This document shows, piece by piece, positions 23,380 to 34,720 of a DNA stretch of 64,000 nucleotides; position 1 is the stretch's first letter, and each line of letters starts with the position of its first letter. The stretch is from Girardinichthys multiradiatus (taxonomy: Eukaryota; Chordata; Actinopteri; Cyprinodontiformes; Goodeidae). Under the pieces are notes generated by a model. That model did not search any database. It was not told the origin of the DNA and saw only the letters and a list, made by a program, of their open reading frames with translations. Where the stretch lies: contig NC_061806.1 of NCBI RefSeq assembly GCF_021462225.1, positions 5,638,734 through 5,702,733 of the forward strand. Reading direction: 5' to 3'. The position numbers and the translations under genes are program-made.

Positions 23380-23466
23380 AAGCTGCTAATCTGTCGCATT
23401 CTACCCATCTTGTTCCAATGGAAGACATACAAATGTTATTAAATGCTCTGTTACATAGGGGGAGGT
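23380..23466 (+). other. Possible internal exon of an unknown gene
   Basis: An 87-base segment is bounded by 'ttcattttgtttcag' on the left and GTAAGAT-like 'gtaagata' on the right. It is open in the frame that reads 'AANLSHSTHLVPMEDIQMLL' and on to 'NALLHRGR'. Both splice signals are good and the length is normal for a vertebrate exon. The product is not recognised. Confidence 0.3.
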
Positions 23467-24475
23467 AAGATACAGAAACAATCGTAATGTTGTCTCATAA
23501 TTTATCTAAATGAAACTGGAGGTGGCCATAGGGATACCGTTGAGTCATTCCTACAATACAGTCCATGTGTTGATTACATTTGAACAGTAAAGCATTCACA
23601 TAGTCAGGCAGAAAAGTAAAGGAAGGGACATTTACAAACAATTTTCAGTTGCTAAGCAGACTAACTAGCAACCTAGGCATGGATCACTTGAAATATTTGT
23701 CTTATTGTGACATAGTTACCTTTACAGAAGGAAAGTATATAATAGGGTAAACATAAATTAAAACATCTTGACATTGCAAGACCAGAACCTTTAATGGAAG
23801 TAACTAACTTTGGACATAAATATTATTAGGTATGTATTCAATAATTTCAATGTTTTTCTTTTTCCTTCCATTACTTAAAAAAAGACAAAAAAAGACAAAA
23901 AAAAACAAAATTACCTAAAGAACCAGAGAAAGAGGAGACAGACAGACAGATGTGGAGTGAGATAGAGGTAGACTGGCTTTGGCCACCATTCTTTATCCTC
24001 TTGATTTATGTCAGCAGCCCCACAGTGACAGTTTAGTGGCAGTTGAAAACTGCAGATCTCCTTCTCCATTGAATAAACTGGGATGCATCATCTCAAACAA
24101 GCATATCTCATATAAAAACAGCATCTAATATCAAAAAATAAACATTATTTATCTATGAGTGAGAGGACCATTTGAAGTACAAAATTGACAAGGCTCATGT
24201 CTCATGTCAAATAAGATGGGTAACCTGAGCTTATCTGTGAAGCCTGAATATCACATCTAAATGTTCTTATGTATCTTTCTGATCAAACGGGGGTTATGTC
24301 AGAAGTTTATGAGATCGATTTAAGAATAGAATAACACATGAGGTGAGGTCACACACGGTTTTATAATTTGACTAATTTCTGAAGGGTAATAAAATGCGCA
24401 CTAGACATACTATTTTCAGACACTGGATCAAAGTGACTGTTCAACTTCTTTTGACTTACTGTACAAAAACACCCT
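23467..24475. other. No recognised feature
   Basis: AT-rich DNA with short A-rich runs near 23,876-23,912. No gene or element recognised. Confidence 0.4.
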
Positions 24476-24580
24476 GGCCAACAAGATGGACGAACTGCTG
24501 ATTCTTACATGTAAAAACTTGGACCTCCGTGGATCCGCTGCCCTCGGCTTTACCAAAACCTTAAAGAATTCCCTTTAAGT
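24476..24580 (+). pseudogene. Non-LTR retrotransposon endonuclease fragment
   Basis: Translation gives 'NTLANKMDELLILTCKNLDL' and 'GSAALGFTKT', matching the conserved start of fish LINE endonucleases (N-x-L-x-N-K-M-D-E-L ... S-A-A-L-C-F-T-E-T-W). The catalytic Glu of 'FTETW' is replaced by Lys. Only about 35 residues survive. Confidence 0.5.
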
Positions 24581-24984
24581 AGTTAGATTTCGAGTTGGAT
24601 TATCTGTTGTTAGTCAATTTCTTATTAATATGTTACAGTGATTATTGTTTCATTTAGTGTTAGATGCAATACGGTCATTCAATTTACAGTTGAAGTGTTA
24701 AGATTGTAATTCTGAAAAATCTATTGTTATTTATCTCAATCTATTTTTATAATGAATGCGTTTCATTCCTTTCATGCAATTCAGGCTCACTGGAAAAGAT
24801 CATTTCTTCTTCAGACACACAGATAAGACTTTAGGATGACAAAAAATAAAATATTTTATTTAACAGGACTGATATGATTTTCAATATACAGTGATGCTTC
24901 CCATGCATTGTGTGTAAGCTTTAGTAGAAAGACATTTATTCACTAGTATCCATTTCCTTGCAGGACTTTACAGGTACATCTCAA

Positions 24985-25198
24985 GAATCAGGGGGGCTGA
25001 ATACTTTTGCAAAATGCCCTTTTCAGTTTTTTATTGGTAAAAAAAAAAGAAATCATGTATAATTTTTATTCCACCTTACAATTGTATACCACTTTGTATT
25101 GGTCTTTCACAAAAAATTCCAATAAAATATATTTGTGGTTATAATGTGACAATATGTGGAAAAGTTCAAGGTGTATGAATACTTTTACAAGGTACTAT
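24985..25198 (+). repeat. Tc1 terminal region, solo
   Basis: The sequence from 'ggggggctgaatacttttgc' through 'ttttcagttttttattgg' to 'aaaagttcaaggtgtatgaa' parallels 11,105-11,318, the right-hand end of the Tc1 chimera. It is a decayed terminal inverted repeat without transposase. Confidence 0.65.
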
Positions 25199-25639
25199 AA
25201 TGGAAGCCCATGTCAAAATAGCAGCTGACAATAAAGAAAGAAAGAAGCAGGTTAAGACGTTCTTTCTTCTTTTTAGACCAATCTGGTGGCATGTTTCCAA
25301 GACCTAACAAAGTTGCACACCAGCAGTCAACTAGGGTTAATCCCAGCACAGGAAACCCTAATCACTATAATGTGGTTAGCCGGATGCCTCAATGGCTTTA
25401 GTGTCAGATGTGACACATTAGGAAAATTAGGACTGTGAAAAATTCTGCAGTTTTACTGCATTTTCAGTCAACTTTATCGTAAATTGCCCAACTCAATAGA
25501 AGATCTTGAAAGTGCACAAACCATTTTGTGATGAAAAAAATGAAAACTTATGTCATTTCAAAACTCTTTCCACCTTTAATGTATAATACATTCTATACAG
25601 TTCAATTGAAAAATAAACAAATCCTTCACAGATAAAAAA

Positions 25640-26940
25640 AAAAAAAAAAAGCTGTAGCAACCTGGTTGCATAACTGGGCACAAGCACTGGAAAAAACAGG
25701 CTTAACCTGGGAAACATAAAAAACGGGGTAGGAGGTAGACAAAGATGAAGGGCAGAAGGATTCAATGGCATAGGGGCCAATAAAGAGGGGAGACAGCTTC
25801 TTAGAAACCGCTTTTAAAGGTATGTCCCTAGAGGACAACCAGACCCTTTGGCCAGGCTGGTACACCGGGGCCGGCCTCCATTTACTTCTTGTTCTGATCT
25901 GCTGAGCGAAGGAGAGCCTGGGAGGCCGTGTACCAGAACCGTTTGCAACAGAGGACATGGAGGCGAACAGAGGCAACTGCAATGTCCTTTTCATCAGCAG
26001 GAAACAAAGGTGGCTGATATCCGACAGATGCCTTGAAAGGTGAAAGTCCAGTAGCAGAAGAAACATGATAATTAATGGCATACTCGGCCCAAGGCAGGTA
26101 AGTGCTCCAGTCTAATGGATCAGTGGCAGACAAGCACTTGAGAATTGATTCCATTTGTTGGTTCACCCGCTCAGTCTGTCCGTTGGATTGTGGGTGATAA
26201 CCCGAGGTCAAAGCGGACTTGGCCCCCAGGGCTGAACAAAATTGTTTCCACTCTCGGGAGGTGAACCGAGGCCCTCTATCTGACAGGATCTCCTGAGGTA
26301 TGCCATGTAGACAAAAATCATGCTGCATTAACAGTTGAGCTGTTTGGAAAGCTGACGGGAGTTTCTTTAATGGAATGAAGTGACAAGCCTTAGAAAAACG
26401 ATCTACAATAGTGAGGATAGTTGACATACCTTTGGAGATGGGCAAACCGGTAACAAAGTCCAAGGCGATGTGTGTCCAGGGGCGTTTAGGGATACTGAGC
26501 AGTTGGAGTAGAACAGAAGGTGGTTGATTACCTGGTTTCTGTCTAGCACAGATGGAACATGCTTGAACATACTCTTTGATGTCACTGTGGAGAGATGACC
26601 ACCAAAATCTCCTGGAAATGAGTGAGACAGTCCGGCTGACCCCAGGGTGACCAAAGAATCTGGCAGTGTGAAACCAACGGATCAGCCGGAACCTGACAGA
26701 GGAGGGAACATAAACCCTATTAGGGGGACCTGTGCCTGGGTCGGGGTCATGATGCTTGGCCTGGTTTACTAAGTTCTCTATTTCCCAAGACAAGGCTCCA
26801 ACAGTCCAGTGAGAAGGTATGATAGGCAAAGCCTCCTTATCAGAGCTATCAGGGGAAAACTGACGGGTCAAGGCATCTGGCTTCAGGTTCTCAGAACCAG
26901 GTCTATAGGAAATCGAACTGAGAGAAGAAAAAGAGACCAA
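25640..26940 (-). pseudogene. Gypsy integrase, lacking the chromodomain
   Basis: The upstream frame opens with the RNase H end ('[17 protein letters not shown]'). The integrase follows, with zinc-binding H-H-C-C residues ('HTARFFGHPG' ... 'CSICARQK') and the catalytic D-D-E in 'ALDFVTGLPISKG', 'LSDRGPRFTSREW' and 'SNGQTERVNQQME'. A frameshift near 26,000 moves the C-terminal domain to a second frame ('APVYQPGQRVWLSSRDIPLK', 'KLSPLFIGPYAIE', 'VFYVSQVKPVF'). The sequence then runs into an oligo-A/T tract and no chromodomain is present. Confidence 0.85.
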
Positions 26941-27209
26941 TGTGATTGGCGTGGGTTCAGTCTTTTTGCCAACTGTAAATAAGCCAAATGTTTATGATCT
27001 GTCCAAACTAATACAGGGTGTTTAGTACCCTCAAGCCAATGCCGCCATTCCTCCAAGGCCAACCTAATGGCTAGTAGCTCCCTGTCCCCTACATCATAGT
27101 CTCTCTCCGCGTCGCTGAGCCATCTGGAAAAGAAGGCGCAGGGATGAAGCTTACCATCGGTGGTGGACTGTTGTGAGAGTACTGCTCCTACGCATGTTTC
27201 AAAAGGCAT
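26883..27209 (-). pseudogene. Gypsy RNase H
   Basis: The frame carries '[20 protein letters not shown]', '[20 protein letters not shown]' (catalytic Glu), '[14 protein letters not shown]' (catalytic Asp) and '[13 protein letters not shown]', the ordered motifs of a Ty3-type RNase H. It is a separate frame from the RT upstream and overlaps the integrase frame by about 60 bases downstream, showing frameshifts at both joints. Confidence 0.8.
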
Positions 27210-28800
27210 CCACCTCCAGAATAAACTGTCGAGAGGAATCAGGATGAATCAGAATGGGGGTCTGTGAGAATCTTTCCTTTAGTGCTGAAAAAGCTCTATC
27301 TGGCTCGTGTGACCAAGAGAACACAGTCTTAGTGGAGGTGAGAGCAGTGAGTTGGGCAGCCAACAGACTAAAGTTCTTAATAAATCTGTGATAAAAATTC
27401 GCAAACCCTAGGAAACGCTGGAGCTGTTTGCGGGAGTCCGGGACAGGCCACTCGAGGACTGCCTTAATCTTCTCAGGGTCCAAGCGAACTTGTCCACCCT
27501 CCAGTATGAACCCCAAAAAGGTTACTGAGTCCTTATAAAAGTCACATTTCTCAGCCTTTACGAACAAACGATTTTCCAGCAGTCTTTGAAGAACTAAACA
27601 AACATGACGACGGTGTTCCTCAATGTCCTTAGAGTAAATCAAGATGTCGTCAAGATAGACAAAAACAAAAACATTCAAAAAATCTCTGAGCACGTCATTA
27701 ATAAGTGACTGGAACACTGTAGGTGCATTACAGAGACCAAAAGGCATCATCAAGTACTCAAAGTGTCCGAGGGGCGTTTTAAATGCAGTCTTCCATTCGT
27801 CCCCCTGGCGGATCCTGACTAAATGGTAGGCATTTCTTAGATCAAGTTTAGTAAAGATTCTGGCACCATGAACAGGCTCAAAAGCCGATGAAAGGAGTGG
27901 AAGTGGGTATTTAGTTTTAATGGTTATCTGATTTAGTCCCCTGTAATTGATACATGGGCAAAGGGAACCATCTTTCTTACCTAGAAAGAAAAACCCGGCG
28001 CCTAGGGGAGATGATGAAGGGCGAATAATGCCGGCAAAAAGAGACACGTTAATATAATTCTCCATAGTCTTACGTTCTGGTTCAGAGATGTTGTATAATC
28101 TATTGGCAGGCAGGGGGGTGCCAGGAAGTAAATCAATGAAGCAGTCATAAGGTCGGTGTGGAGGCAAAGGTAACGCCTTAACCTTACTGAAAACTTGCTT
28201 TAGGTCATGGTATTCAGTGGGGACAAGTGAAAGATCACTAACCTCGCTCTCAACCGGAACCGTGTCGGCTGGTTGTGGGGGAACGGCTGACTGAAGGCAC
28301 GAAGAAAGGCAGCAAGCAGACCAAGACTCGACTCGGCACTCAGTCCAATTAATATGAGGGTTATGTTTCTGTAGCCACGGAAAGCCTAAAACTATGAAGT
28401 TCAGAGCGATAGGGAATACAAAGAAGGTTAGTTCCCCCCTATGGTTTCCAGACCACATAAGGGTTAAAGGTTTGGTATGATGGGTAATCTGTTGTAATCT
28501 GTGCCCATCCAGAGCTGATACTAACTGAGGTGAAGGGAGTGGTTCCGTCTCAATCTGAGCTTCTGTGACCAAACTCAGATCAATAAGGTTCTGCTCACTC
28601 CCGGAATAAATTATAGCAGAGAGATTCTGTATATGACGGTCTAAAATCCAAGAAGCAGGCAAGCTATATCTGGGGGCAAAAGTATTATTTAAGCGGTCCG
28701 CCAGTATCCCCTCATCTATTGACGGACCCACCCTTTTGGTCCAGTGGGACAAACAGGGCAGCTGGCAAGGTGATGCTCGGGAGAACCACGGTAAAAACAT
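27199..28800 (-). pseudogene. Gypsy protease and reverse transcriptase
   Basis: A 533-codon open frame. The protease region has '[13 protein letters not shown]', where the catalytic Asp of the D-S/T-G triad is Tyr, followed by '[18 protein letters not shown]'. The RT has '[18 protein letters not shown]', '[20 protein letters not shown]', '[19 protein letters not shown]', '[20 protein letters not shown]' and the catalytic '[13 protein letters not shown]'. It then runs through the thumb and connection ('[12 protein letters not shown]', '[19 protein letters not shown]'). The YLDD is intact and the frame is long, so the copy is fairly young. The protease change and neighbouring frameshifts make it inactive as a unit. 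It continues into RNase H at about 27,200 with a frameshift. Confidence 0.88.
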
Positions 28801-29703
28801 AGATTAGTCTGGCGGCGTCTCTGTCTCTCCTCAGCCAAGAGGTGAGTACGCCCAACCTGCATAGGCTCAGACTCAGAGGTCTGTGTAGAGATAGGTGAGT
28901 GAACAACTAGGTGAACCTGGTTGGGGGTTAGTGTCTTACTAGCACCAAACTCTTGCCGGGACCTCTTCCTCTCTCTCATATGATTATCAAGTCTAGTAGC
29001 TAAATTGATGGGCCCGTTAAGTGTCTTGGGTTCATCTACTAAAGCTAGCTCATCCTTTAGGGGCTCATTTAAAACCTGAAAAAACGCCATCTTGAGATCA
29101 ATGTCGTCCCACCCAGAAGCTGCTGCTAAGTTTCTGAAATCAATAGAGAAATCAGAAATGGACTGGCCTCTCTATCTCAAGGACCATAATTTTCGGCCAG
29201 TTGTGGTTTGATCTACCTCATTAGAAAAAACCTCCCTAAACTCCCTCTCAAATTCAGGAAAAGTACAGCCAAAATCACTACAGTTGGCAAAGAGGGCTTC
29301 CACCTATCTTAGCGCTTTACCCGATAATACCCCTAAAATATAGGAAATCTTAACATGATCATCAGGGAAAGACTGTGGGGATCGGTTGAATACAAGTGTA
29401 CACTGCAACAAGAAACCTCTGCAATCTCCTGACTTTTTCTGGATTGGGGGAAGTGACGTCACGAGAGTGTGGAAGCTGCTGTGTCACCGGTGGGGCTGTA
29501 GCGCCCTCTGTGGCTGGATTGGGTACACTGCTTAGGGTGTGTTGTAGCATGGATGCTAACTGTTCAATCTGAAAGTTTGTCTGTCTCTGCTGTTCGGCAA
29601 GGGACCGGAGAGTGGAGTCATGGGCTTGAATTTGGTGGGATTGTTCGGAAAGAGTTCTCCTGAAAGCCTCTGCTGGGTCAGGTTGGCCAGAGTGTTCTGT
29701 CAT
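28716..29703 (-). pseudogene. Gypsy gag
   Basis: The first frame (Met at 29,703) has a hydrophilic N-terminus with 'MTEHSGQPDPAEAFRRTLSE' and a Gln-rich coiled segment. After stops and a frameshift between about 29,090 and 29,360, a second frame carries the capsid-like 'MAFFQVLNEPLKDELAL' and the linker 'RLDNHMRERKRSRQEF'. It ends in a zinc knuckle, '[16 protein letters not shown]'. The usual CX2C is broken because the second Cys is Arg, so RNA binding would be impaired. Gag and pol overlap in different frames near 28,750. Confidence 0.75.
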
Positions 29704-30455
29704 AGTTTTACGGACTGTTTTGACCCACATGCAGTAAGCAATCAGGAGACTGATCAAATTTAACAAAGACCTTATTTTACAGTGAGCGAGGGGAAAGGGG
29801 CGGAGCTGGAACAGGAGGACAAACTGGAAGGTAAGTAGACACGGTAAGAATGTATGAATCAAAATGGTGAATATTACTAAATAACAAATCTGCCTTACTA
29901 GGAAGTGGAGGTTGATCCGCCAGGAGGGGTGAGACAACAACGGAGCTGCACACTGAGATGAATGGAACAGGCAGGTACTTGACTCACTTTGAGGTAACTC
30001 TGAGGTTCTGTTGGAGATCTTATTGTGTGGGAGGGTGGACAGGGTTTGCTTGAGGTGGTCCGTAGTAGTTCTAGGTAGAGCACCGTTGAAGTAGCCACCA
30101 GCCAGAGGGTAGGCAAACCAGGTTTAATCCACATAGTTTGGAGATCCTTCTCCAGTGTCAAAATCCAAAATAGCAAAGATGCTTGGAGACACAGTCAGGT
30201 CCAGGTATCCGGCCTGCGAAGGAGCACCTACAAAAATTACTTGGATGGCAAAGACAAATCTAGGTTAACTGTGGCTTGAGTCTATACCACTGAGGGCAAC
30301 ACTCTGGTGCTGAACTGCTGGCGGCCTCCATCTTAAATACCCTCCAAGGATGATTAAGGAATATGGAACATCTGTCACCACTCCTCATAAACCCAGAGCC
30401 ACCTAGAGGCCAACCACAGTGCACAACAACAAAACACAACACAGAGATCCTGACA
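29698..30455 (-). repeat. 5' LTR of the Gypsy element
   Basis: Read on the minus strand it begins TGTCAGGATC at 30,455 and ends CTATGACA at 29,698, giving 5-bp inverted termini (TGTCA/TGACA) and a length of 758 bp. Gag sequence starts at the very end of the LTR: the first plausible Met codon (29,703) lies inside its last six bases. No tRNA-type primer-binding site follows, which would suit the self-priming used by Tf1/sushi elements. That last point is inference. Confidence 0.65.
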
Positions 30456-30895
30456 TAGGCAATACTTTGTTAAAGCAACTTTTGATTCAATTTCAGCATT
30501 CAGTCTTATCTCTGTGAACTTACTTGGCCACCTATGCACACTTCACTTTTAAAAAGTTCTTCAAATCTATCAAGCTTTGAGGATATCTCTTTTTACCAGC
30601 AGCAATGAGGCAAAAGATTTTGTGTCCAATTTAGTTCTTGACTAGCTTGGCCCTTCCGAATGTCCTGGGAGACTTCCTTTTGGCGAAGTTGTTCTTTTGT
30701 TGATTTGGATGTATACTTGGAATCACAGTGATGCTGAAAAATGTACGCCTCTGTTGTCAGCATTCTCTTATAAACACAAAGGTAAAAACTGACTGGTATT
30801 TGCAGTGGAAAATTGTGGCCCAACAGCTGCAGTTTTATTTTACAGACCATAACACATTTTCCCACAAGGTTTTGTGATATTTAAGATGTGATTTA

Positions 30896-31100
30896 CAGGT
30901 CCTTCTCAAAATATTAGCATATTGTGATAAAGTTAATTATTTTCCATAATGTAATGATGAAAATGTAACATTCATATATTTTAGATTCATTGCACAATAA
31001 CTGAAATATTTCAGGTCTTTTATTGTCTTAATATGGATGATTTTGGCATACAACTCATGAAAACCCAAAATTCCTATCTCACAAAATTAGCATATTTCAT
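30896..31100 (+). repeat. Left terminal inverted repeat of the Tc1 element
   Basis: Mirrors 32,285-32,485. It contains 'cttttattgtcttaatatgg' and ends in 'cacaaaattagcatatt'. Confidence 0.9.
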
Positions 31101-31152
31101 TCGACCAATAAAAAAAAGTGTTTTTAGCAAATAATCATGTACAGTTATGCAC

Positions 31153-32157
31153 TCAATACTTGGTCGGGAATCCTTTTGCAGAAATGACTGCTTCAATGCG
31201 ACGTGGCATGGAGGCAATCAGCCTGTGGCACTGCTGAGGTCTTATTGAGGCCCAGGATGCTTCGATAGCGGCCTTTAGCTCATCCAGAGTGTTGGGTCTT
31301 GAGTCTCTCGCCGTTCTCTTCACAATATCCCACAGATTCTCTATGGGGTTCAGGTCAGGAGAGTTGGCAGGCCAATTGAGCACAGTGATACCATGGTCAG
31401 TAAACCATTTACCAGTGGTTTTGGCACTGTGAGCAGGTGCCAGGTCGTGCTGAAAAATGAAATCTTCATCTCCATAAAGCTTTTCAGCAGATGGAAGCAT
31501 GAAGTGCTCCAAAATCTCCTGATAGCTAGCTGCATTGACCCTGCCCTTGATAAAACACAGTGGACCAACACCAGCAGCTGACACGGCACCCCAGACCATC
31601 ACTGACTGTGGGTACTTGACACTGGACTTCTGGCATTTTGGCATTTCCTTCTCCCCAGTCTTCCTCCATACTCTGGCACCTTGATTACCAAATGACATGC
31701 AGAATTTGCTTTCATCCGAAAAAAGTACTTTGGACCACTGAGCAACAGTCCAGTGCTGCTTCTCTGTAGCCCAGGTCAGGCGCTTCTGCCGCTGTTTCTG
31801 GTTCAAAAGTGGCATGACCTAGGGAATGCGGCACCTTTAGCCCATTTCCTGCACACGCCTGTGCACGGTGGCTTTGGATGTTTCTACTCCAGACTCAGTC
31901 CACTGCTTCCGCAGGTCCCCCAAGGTCTGGAATCGGCCCTTCTCCACAATCTTCCTCAGGGTCCGGTCACCTCTTCTCGTTGTGCAGCGTTTTCTGCCAC
32001 ACTTTTTACTTCCCACAGACTTCCCACTGAGGTGCCTTGATACAGCACTCTGGGAACAGCCTGTTCGTTCAGAAATTTCTTTCTGTGTCTTACCCTCTTG
32101 CTTGAGGGTGTCGATAGTGGCCTTCTGGACAGCAGTCAGGTCGGCAGTCTTACCCAT
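31153..32157 (-). pseudogene. Tc1 transposase with two nonsense codons
   Basis: The N-terminal part (32,157-31,837) has two helix-turn-helix motifs ('QKATIDTLKQEGKTQKEISE', 'RTGCSQSAVSRHLSG') and a basic hook 'KKCGRKRCTTRRGDR'. Two stops occur in the same frame between about 31,810 and 31,840, after 'HRRVQEMG'. The rest (31,815-31,153) has the catalytic D-D-E in 'LFSDESKFCMSFG', 'FQHDLAPAHSAK' and 'SPDLNPIENLWDI', with the end 'SAKGFPTKY'. Full length would be about 335 residues, the family norm. Apart from the nonsense codons the catalytic set is complete. Confidence 0.88.
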
Positions 32158-32284
32158 GATTGGGGTTTTGAGTGATGAACCAGGCTGGGAGTTTTAAAGG
32201 CCTCAGGAATCTTTTGCAGGTGTTTAGAGTTAACTCGTTGATTCAGATGATTAGGTTCATAGCTCGTTTAGAGACCCTTTTAAT

Positions 32285-32485
32285 GATATGCTAATTTTGT
32301 GAGATAGGAATTTTGGGTTTTCATGAGCTGTATGCCAAAATCATCCGTATTAAGACAATAAAAGACCTGAAATATTTCAGTTAGTGTGCAATGAATCTAA
32401 AATATATGAATGTTAAATTTTCATCATTACATTATGGAAAATAATGAACTTTATCACAATATGCTAATATTTTGAGAAGGACCTG
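32285..32485 (-). repeat. Right terminal inverted repeat of the Tc1 element
   Basis: Reverse complement of 30,896-31,100 with few differences; followed by the TA target duplicate. Confidence 0.9.
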
Positions 32486-32532
32486 TATTTGTTTCAGAAC
32501 AATGAAGGTCTATGAATATTCCATTTACAGTT

Positions 32533-32637
32533 TGTTCTATATTTGTAGGTATTATATTTTCTTTATTTGGTATATGTATGAGGCGGTACTGTACCCACAG
32601 TACAGAGTTAACACTAAGGAAAACCAACTAGTGTTAC
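32533..32637 (+). repeat. Left direct repeat (candidate 5' LTR, internally deleted)
   Basis: Shares 'atattttctttatttggtat' and 'gtacagagttaacactaagg' with 39,574-39,790 in the same order and orientation but lacks about 110 bp in between. It starts TGTT and ends GTTAC, one base short of the expected CA end. Confidence 0.45.
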
Positions 32638-34165
32638 CCTGGTGACGGAGGGTTTGTGGACTGCTGAATTTAGAGTTTGCTGGGGCTTAACGAGTAAGGT
32701 GACCAGATTTCTGAAATCAAATCCAGGGACATTTCCAGCTCGGAGATTGAAATAATTAAATGTTATCAAGATATTAAAACATTGGTACTGTTACAGTTTC
32801 ATTTATTTAAAAATATTTATTCATAATTAAAAAATAAAAATTAAGTGAGATAGCAGGAAAGTGTCTATCCACACTGATGTTATCATTTCCTTAGAGTAAT
32901 AAAACAAATAAAGTAATAGGAGTATTAATGTCTGTCTTCATCCCTCTCCTTTTTCTAACATTCTTTCTTTCCCTCCTCTTAGGTTTAACCTTTTTTACTA
33001 TCAGTCTATTTTTCTTCTCTCTCTTTAACTCTTCCAATTTTCCCCAGTTCTTTCACTCTTTTTCTCTGTCTTTCTATTTTCATCCTCTCTGCTCTTCTAT
33101 CAGTCTTTCACTATTCTAAAACAGAGACATGATATAATCACAATCATCTCCAAAAACATTAAAAAGTATAACATACTGAAAAGTTTTAATTTTACAAATA
33201 AAATAAGATTTTTGTTTCAGATACCCAATGGAGGTTGGTTATTTTTAGATGAGAAACTAGGGTAATCCTAATATAAGCTTATAAATATTAATGCTTCCTT
33301 AATTATTTGACCAATTTCCTCAGCTGATGAAACTCCAAAATTGCTATATTTACCAAAGAAACCATTTTTACTTGGAGCTACAAGTTAATACAACAGATGA
33401 AATGCACATTTAACCAGGTGATTCTCTCCCTCCTCATCATTCTCAGTTCATGCAGGTCTTATCTCATTCACTTTCCCTGTTACTGACTCCTTTATTTTTT
33501 TGTGAAGAACTTTCACATCTCCAAACTGAGTAGACAAACACCCCTCAGCCTGAAAGTCTATCACAACTATAAATTAGCAAATTAACTAAAACTAGCTCAG
33601 AAAATATAAATTGAAGGTCACCAATTAATCCTAAAACATCTTAGTTTGGAAGAACTCTTGTTGACACTGTTGTATTTCACATTACTAATTCAGGCAGCAC
33701 TTAAAAAGTGATTTCTCCCTCTCTATCTCTCTCAGCTGCAGCTACTCCTTGTGCTCCCGTCTTGACTTTTGTTGTTCTGTTCGTTCATAAAAGCTTGGTT
33801 TATTTGCATTTGAGTCTTCACTTTTGGTAAAACAAAACACATCCAAGCCTTGTTTTTCTTTTTTTTTTCACCTGGGCACAGCATATGTTGCCACACTAGT
33901 AACGTTTCCTACTGTGAACCCAATCTTTATGACGGCAAGGTTCAGCCCAGTTCATTGAAGCGTCCTAATGGCGCTAATGCTAAGATACTGCTTCACTCCG
34001 GCTGGATGCACTGCTAGAGACCGGAGCAAGACGGCCGACACTGAGGTACAGCTGGTCTCATTCAAAAGACTATTTTTTTTGGCTTTTACGTGTTCCGCAA
34101 CGCTCACGGTGAAGCGAAAGTTAGTATGCTCATGGATCAGAGGTCTGTGTTTGGTCCTCTGCACA
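32638..34165. other. Leader region without a recognised gene
   Basis: AT-rich with a pyrimidine-rich stretch at 32,930-33,110. If the repeats are LTRs this would include the untranslated leader, but 1.5 kb is long for that, so unrelated insertions are likely. Confidence 0.3.
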
Positions 34166-34169
34166 AGTG

Positions 34170-34720
34170 ATGGATTGTGGGTGCAGTTAATGACTTCTGG
34201 AATGAATTGCCTTTTCATTCTGCTACTTCTAGTATGAACATGTGGCATTTTTACAAAAGCGACTTTCCAAACGTCTTCATTGGAGATGGAAAAGTGGATG
34301 CTCCACATTTTGATGAGGACAGTTTAGCTAAGCTGTTACCTACAAAGCTAGGTGTTGCTGCTTTTAGTTACTGGGATAGTGTCTGGTGACACAAAGCAGA
34401 CATACTCTTATGTGAAGGACAAACTCTCTACATTTCAAAGTTATGTATATGCATGTATCCGTCAGCAAGGGGAGCTATTGCCAGTATTTGCTGCAGAAAT
34501 AAGGAGACTTGTGGAAGAAACGATTCCTGCCTATGAGAAAAATGCTATGGATGGAGCAAAGTTCCAGCGCTTTATTGCTGGTATTTAGCCATATCCTAAA
34601 ATTCAATGTCATGAACATGGTTTGAAAACACTAGGGACTGCTCTTCAGTTTTCCATACAAATTGAAACTGCTCATCAGACAAGCAGAGTTTCTTTCAGCC
34701 ACAAATGTTCAGCAATTTAG
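34170..34720 (+). pseudogene. Gypsy gag fragment
   Basis: Two overlapping frames encode 'FPNVFIGDGKVDAPHFDED', 'KLGVAAFSYWDSVW', 'TYSYVKDKLSTFQSYVYA' and 'AYEKNAMDGAKFQRFIAGI'. This pattern (S-Y-W-D ... Y-x-x-V-K-x-K-L ... F-x-x-G) is that of a retroelement capsid. A frameshift near 34,380 and a stop at 34,586 disrupt it. Confidence 0.55.

Larger units (their letters stand above)
25626..30455 (-). mobile_element. Ty3/Gypsy retrotransposon (sushi-like chromovirus type), 3'-truncated
   Basis: On the minus strand the order is LTR (30,455-29,698), gag, protease, reverse transcriptase, RNase H and integrase, as in chromoviral Gypsy elements of fish. The coding part stops at an oligo-A run (25,633-25,650 on the plus strand) just after the integrase C-terminal domain, where a chromodomain and the 3' LTR would be expected. 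Coding frames are interrupted by several frameshifts and stops. The adjacent bases on either side show no convincing target duplication, because the 3' end is lost. Confidence 0.85.
30896..32485 (-). mobile_element. Tc1 element with long terminal inverted repeats
   Basis: TA dinucleotides flank the element (30,894-30,895 and 32,486-32,487). The inverted repeats, about 200 bp each (30,896-31,100 and 32,285-32,485), begin 'caggtccttctcaaaatatt' and differ at only a handful of positions. The transposase is on the minus strand. The structure (about 1.59 kb, long IR, TA duplication) is complete, so the copy is comparatively recent. The coding frame has two stops. Confidence 0.9.

Noticed and set aside
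30470..30895. Possible Tc1 relic between the Gypsy LTR and the Tc1 element ('caatactttgttaaagcaac', 'tttcagcattcagtctt')
   Set aside because: Short resemblance to a fish Tc1 reverse complement only; too decayed to assign.
32695..32750. MITE-like 'aaggtgaccagatttctgaa' segment
   Set aside because: Only one end seen and no inverted partner.
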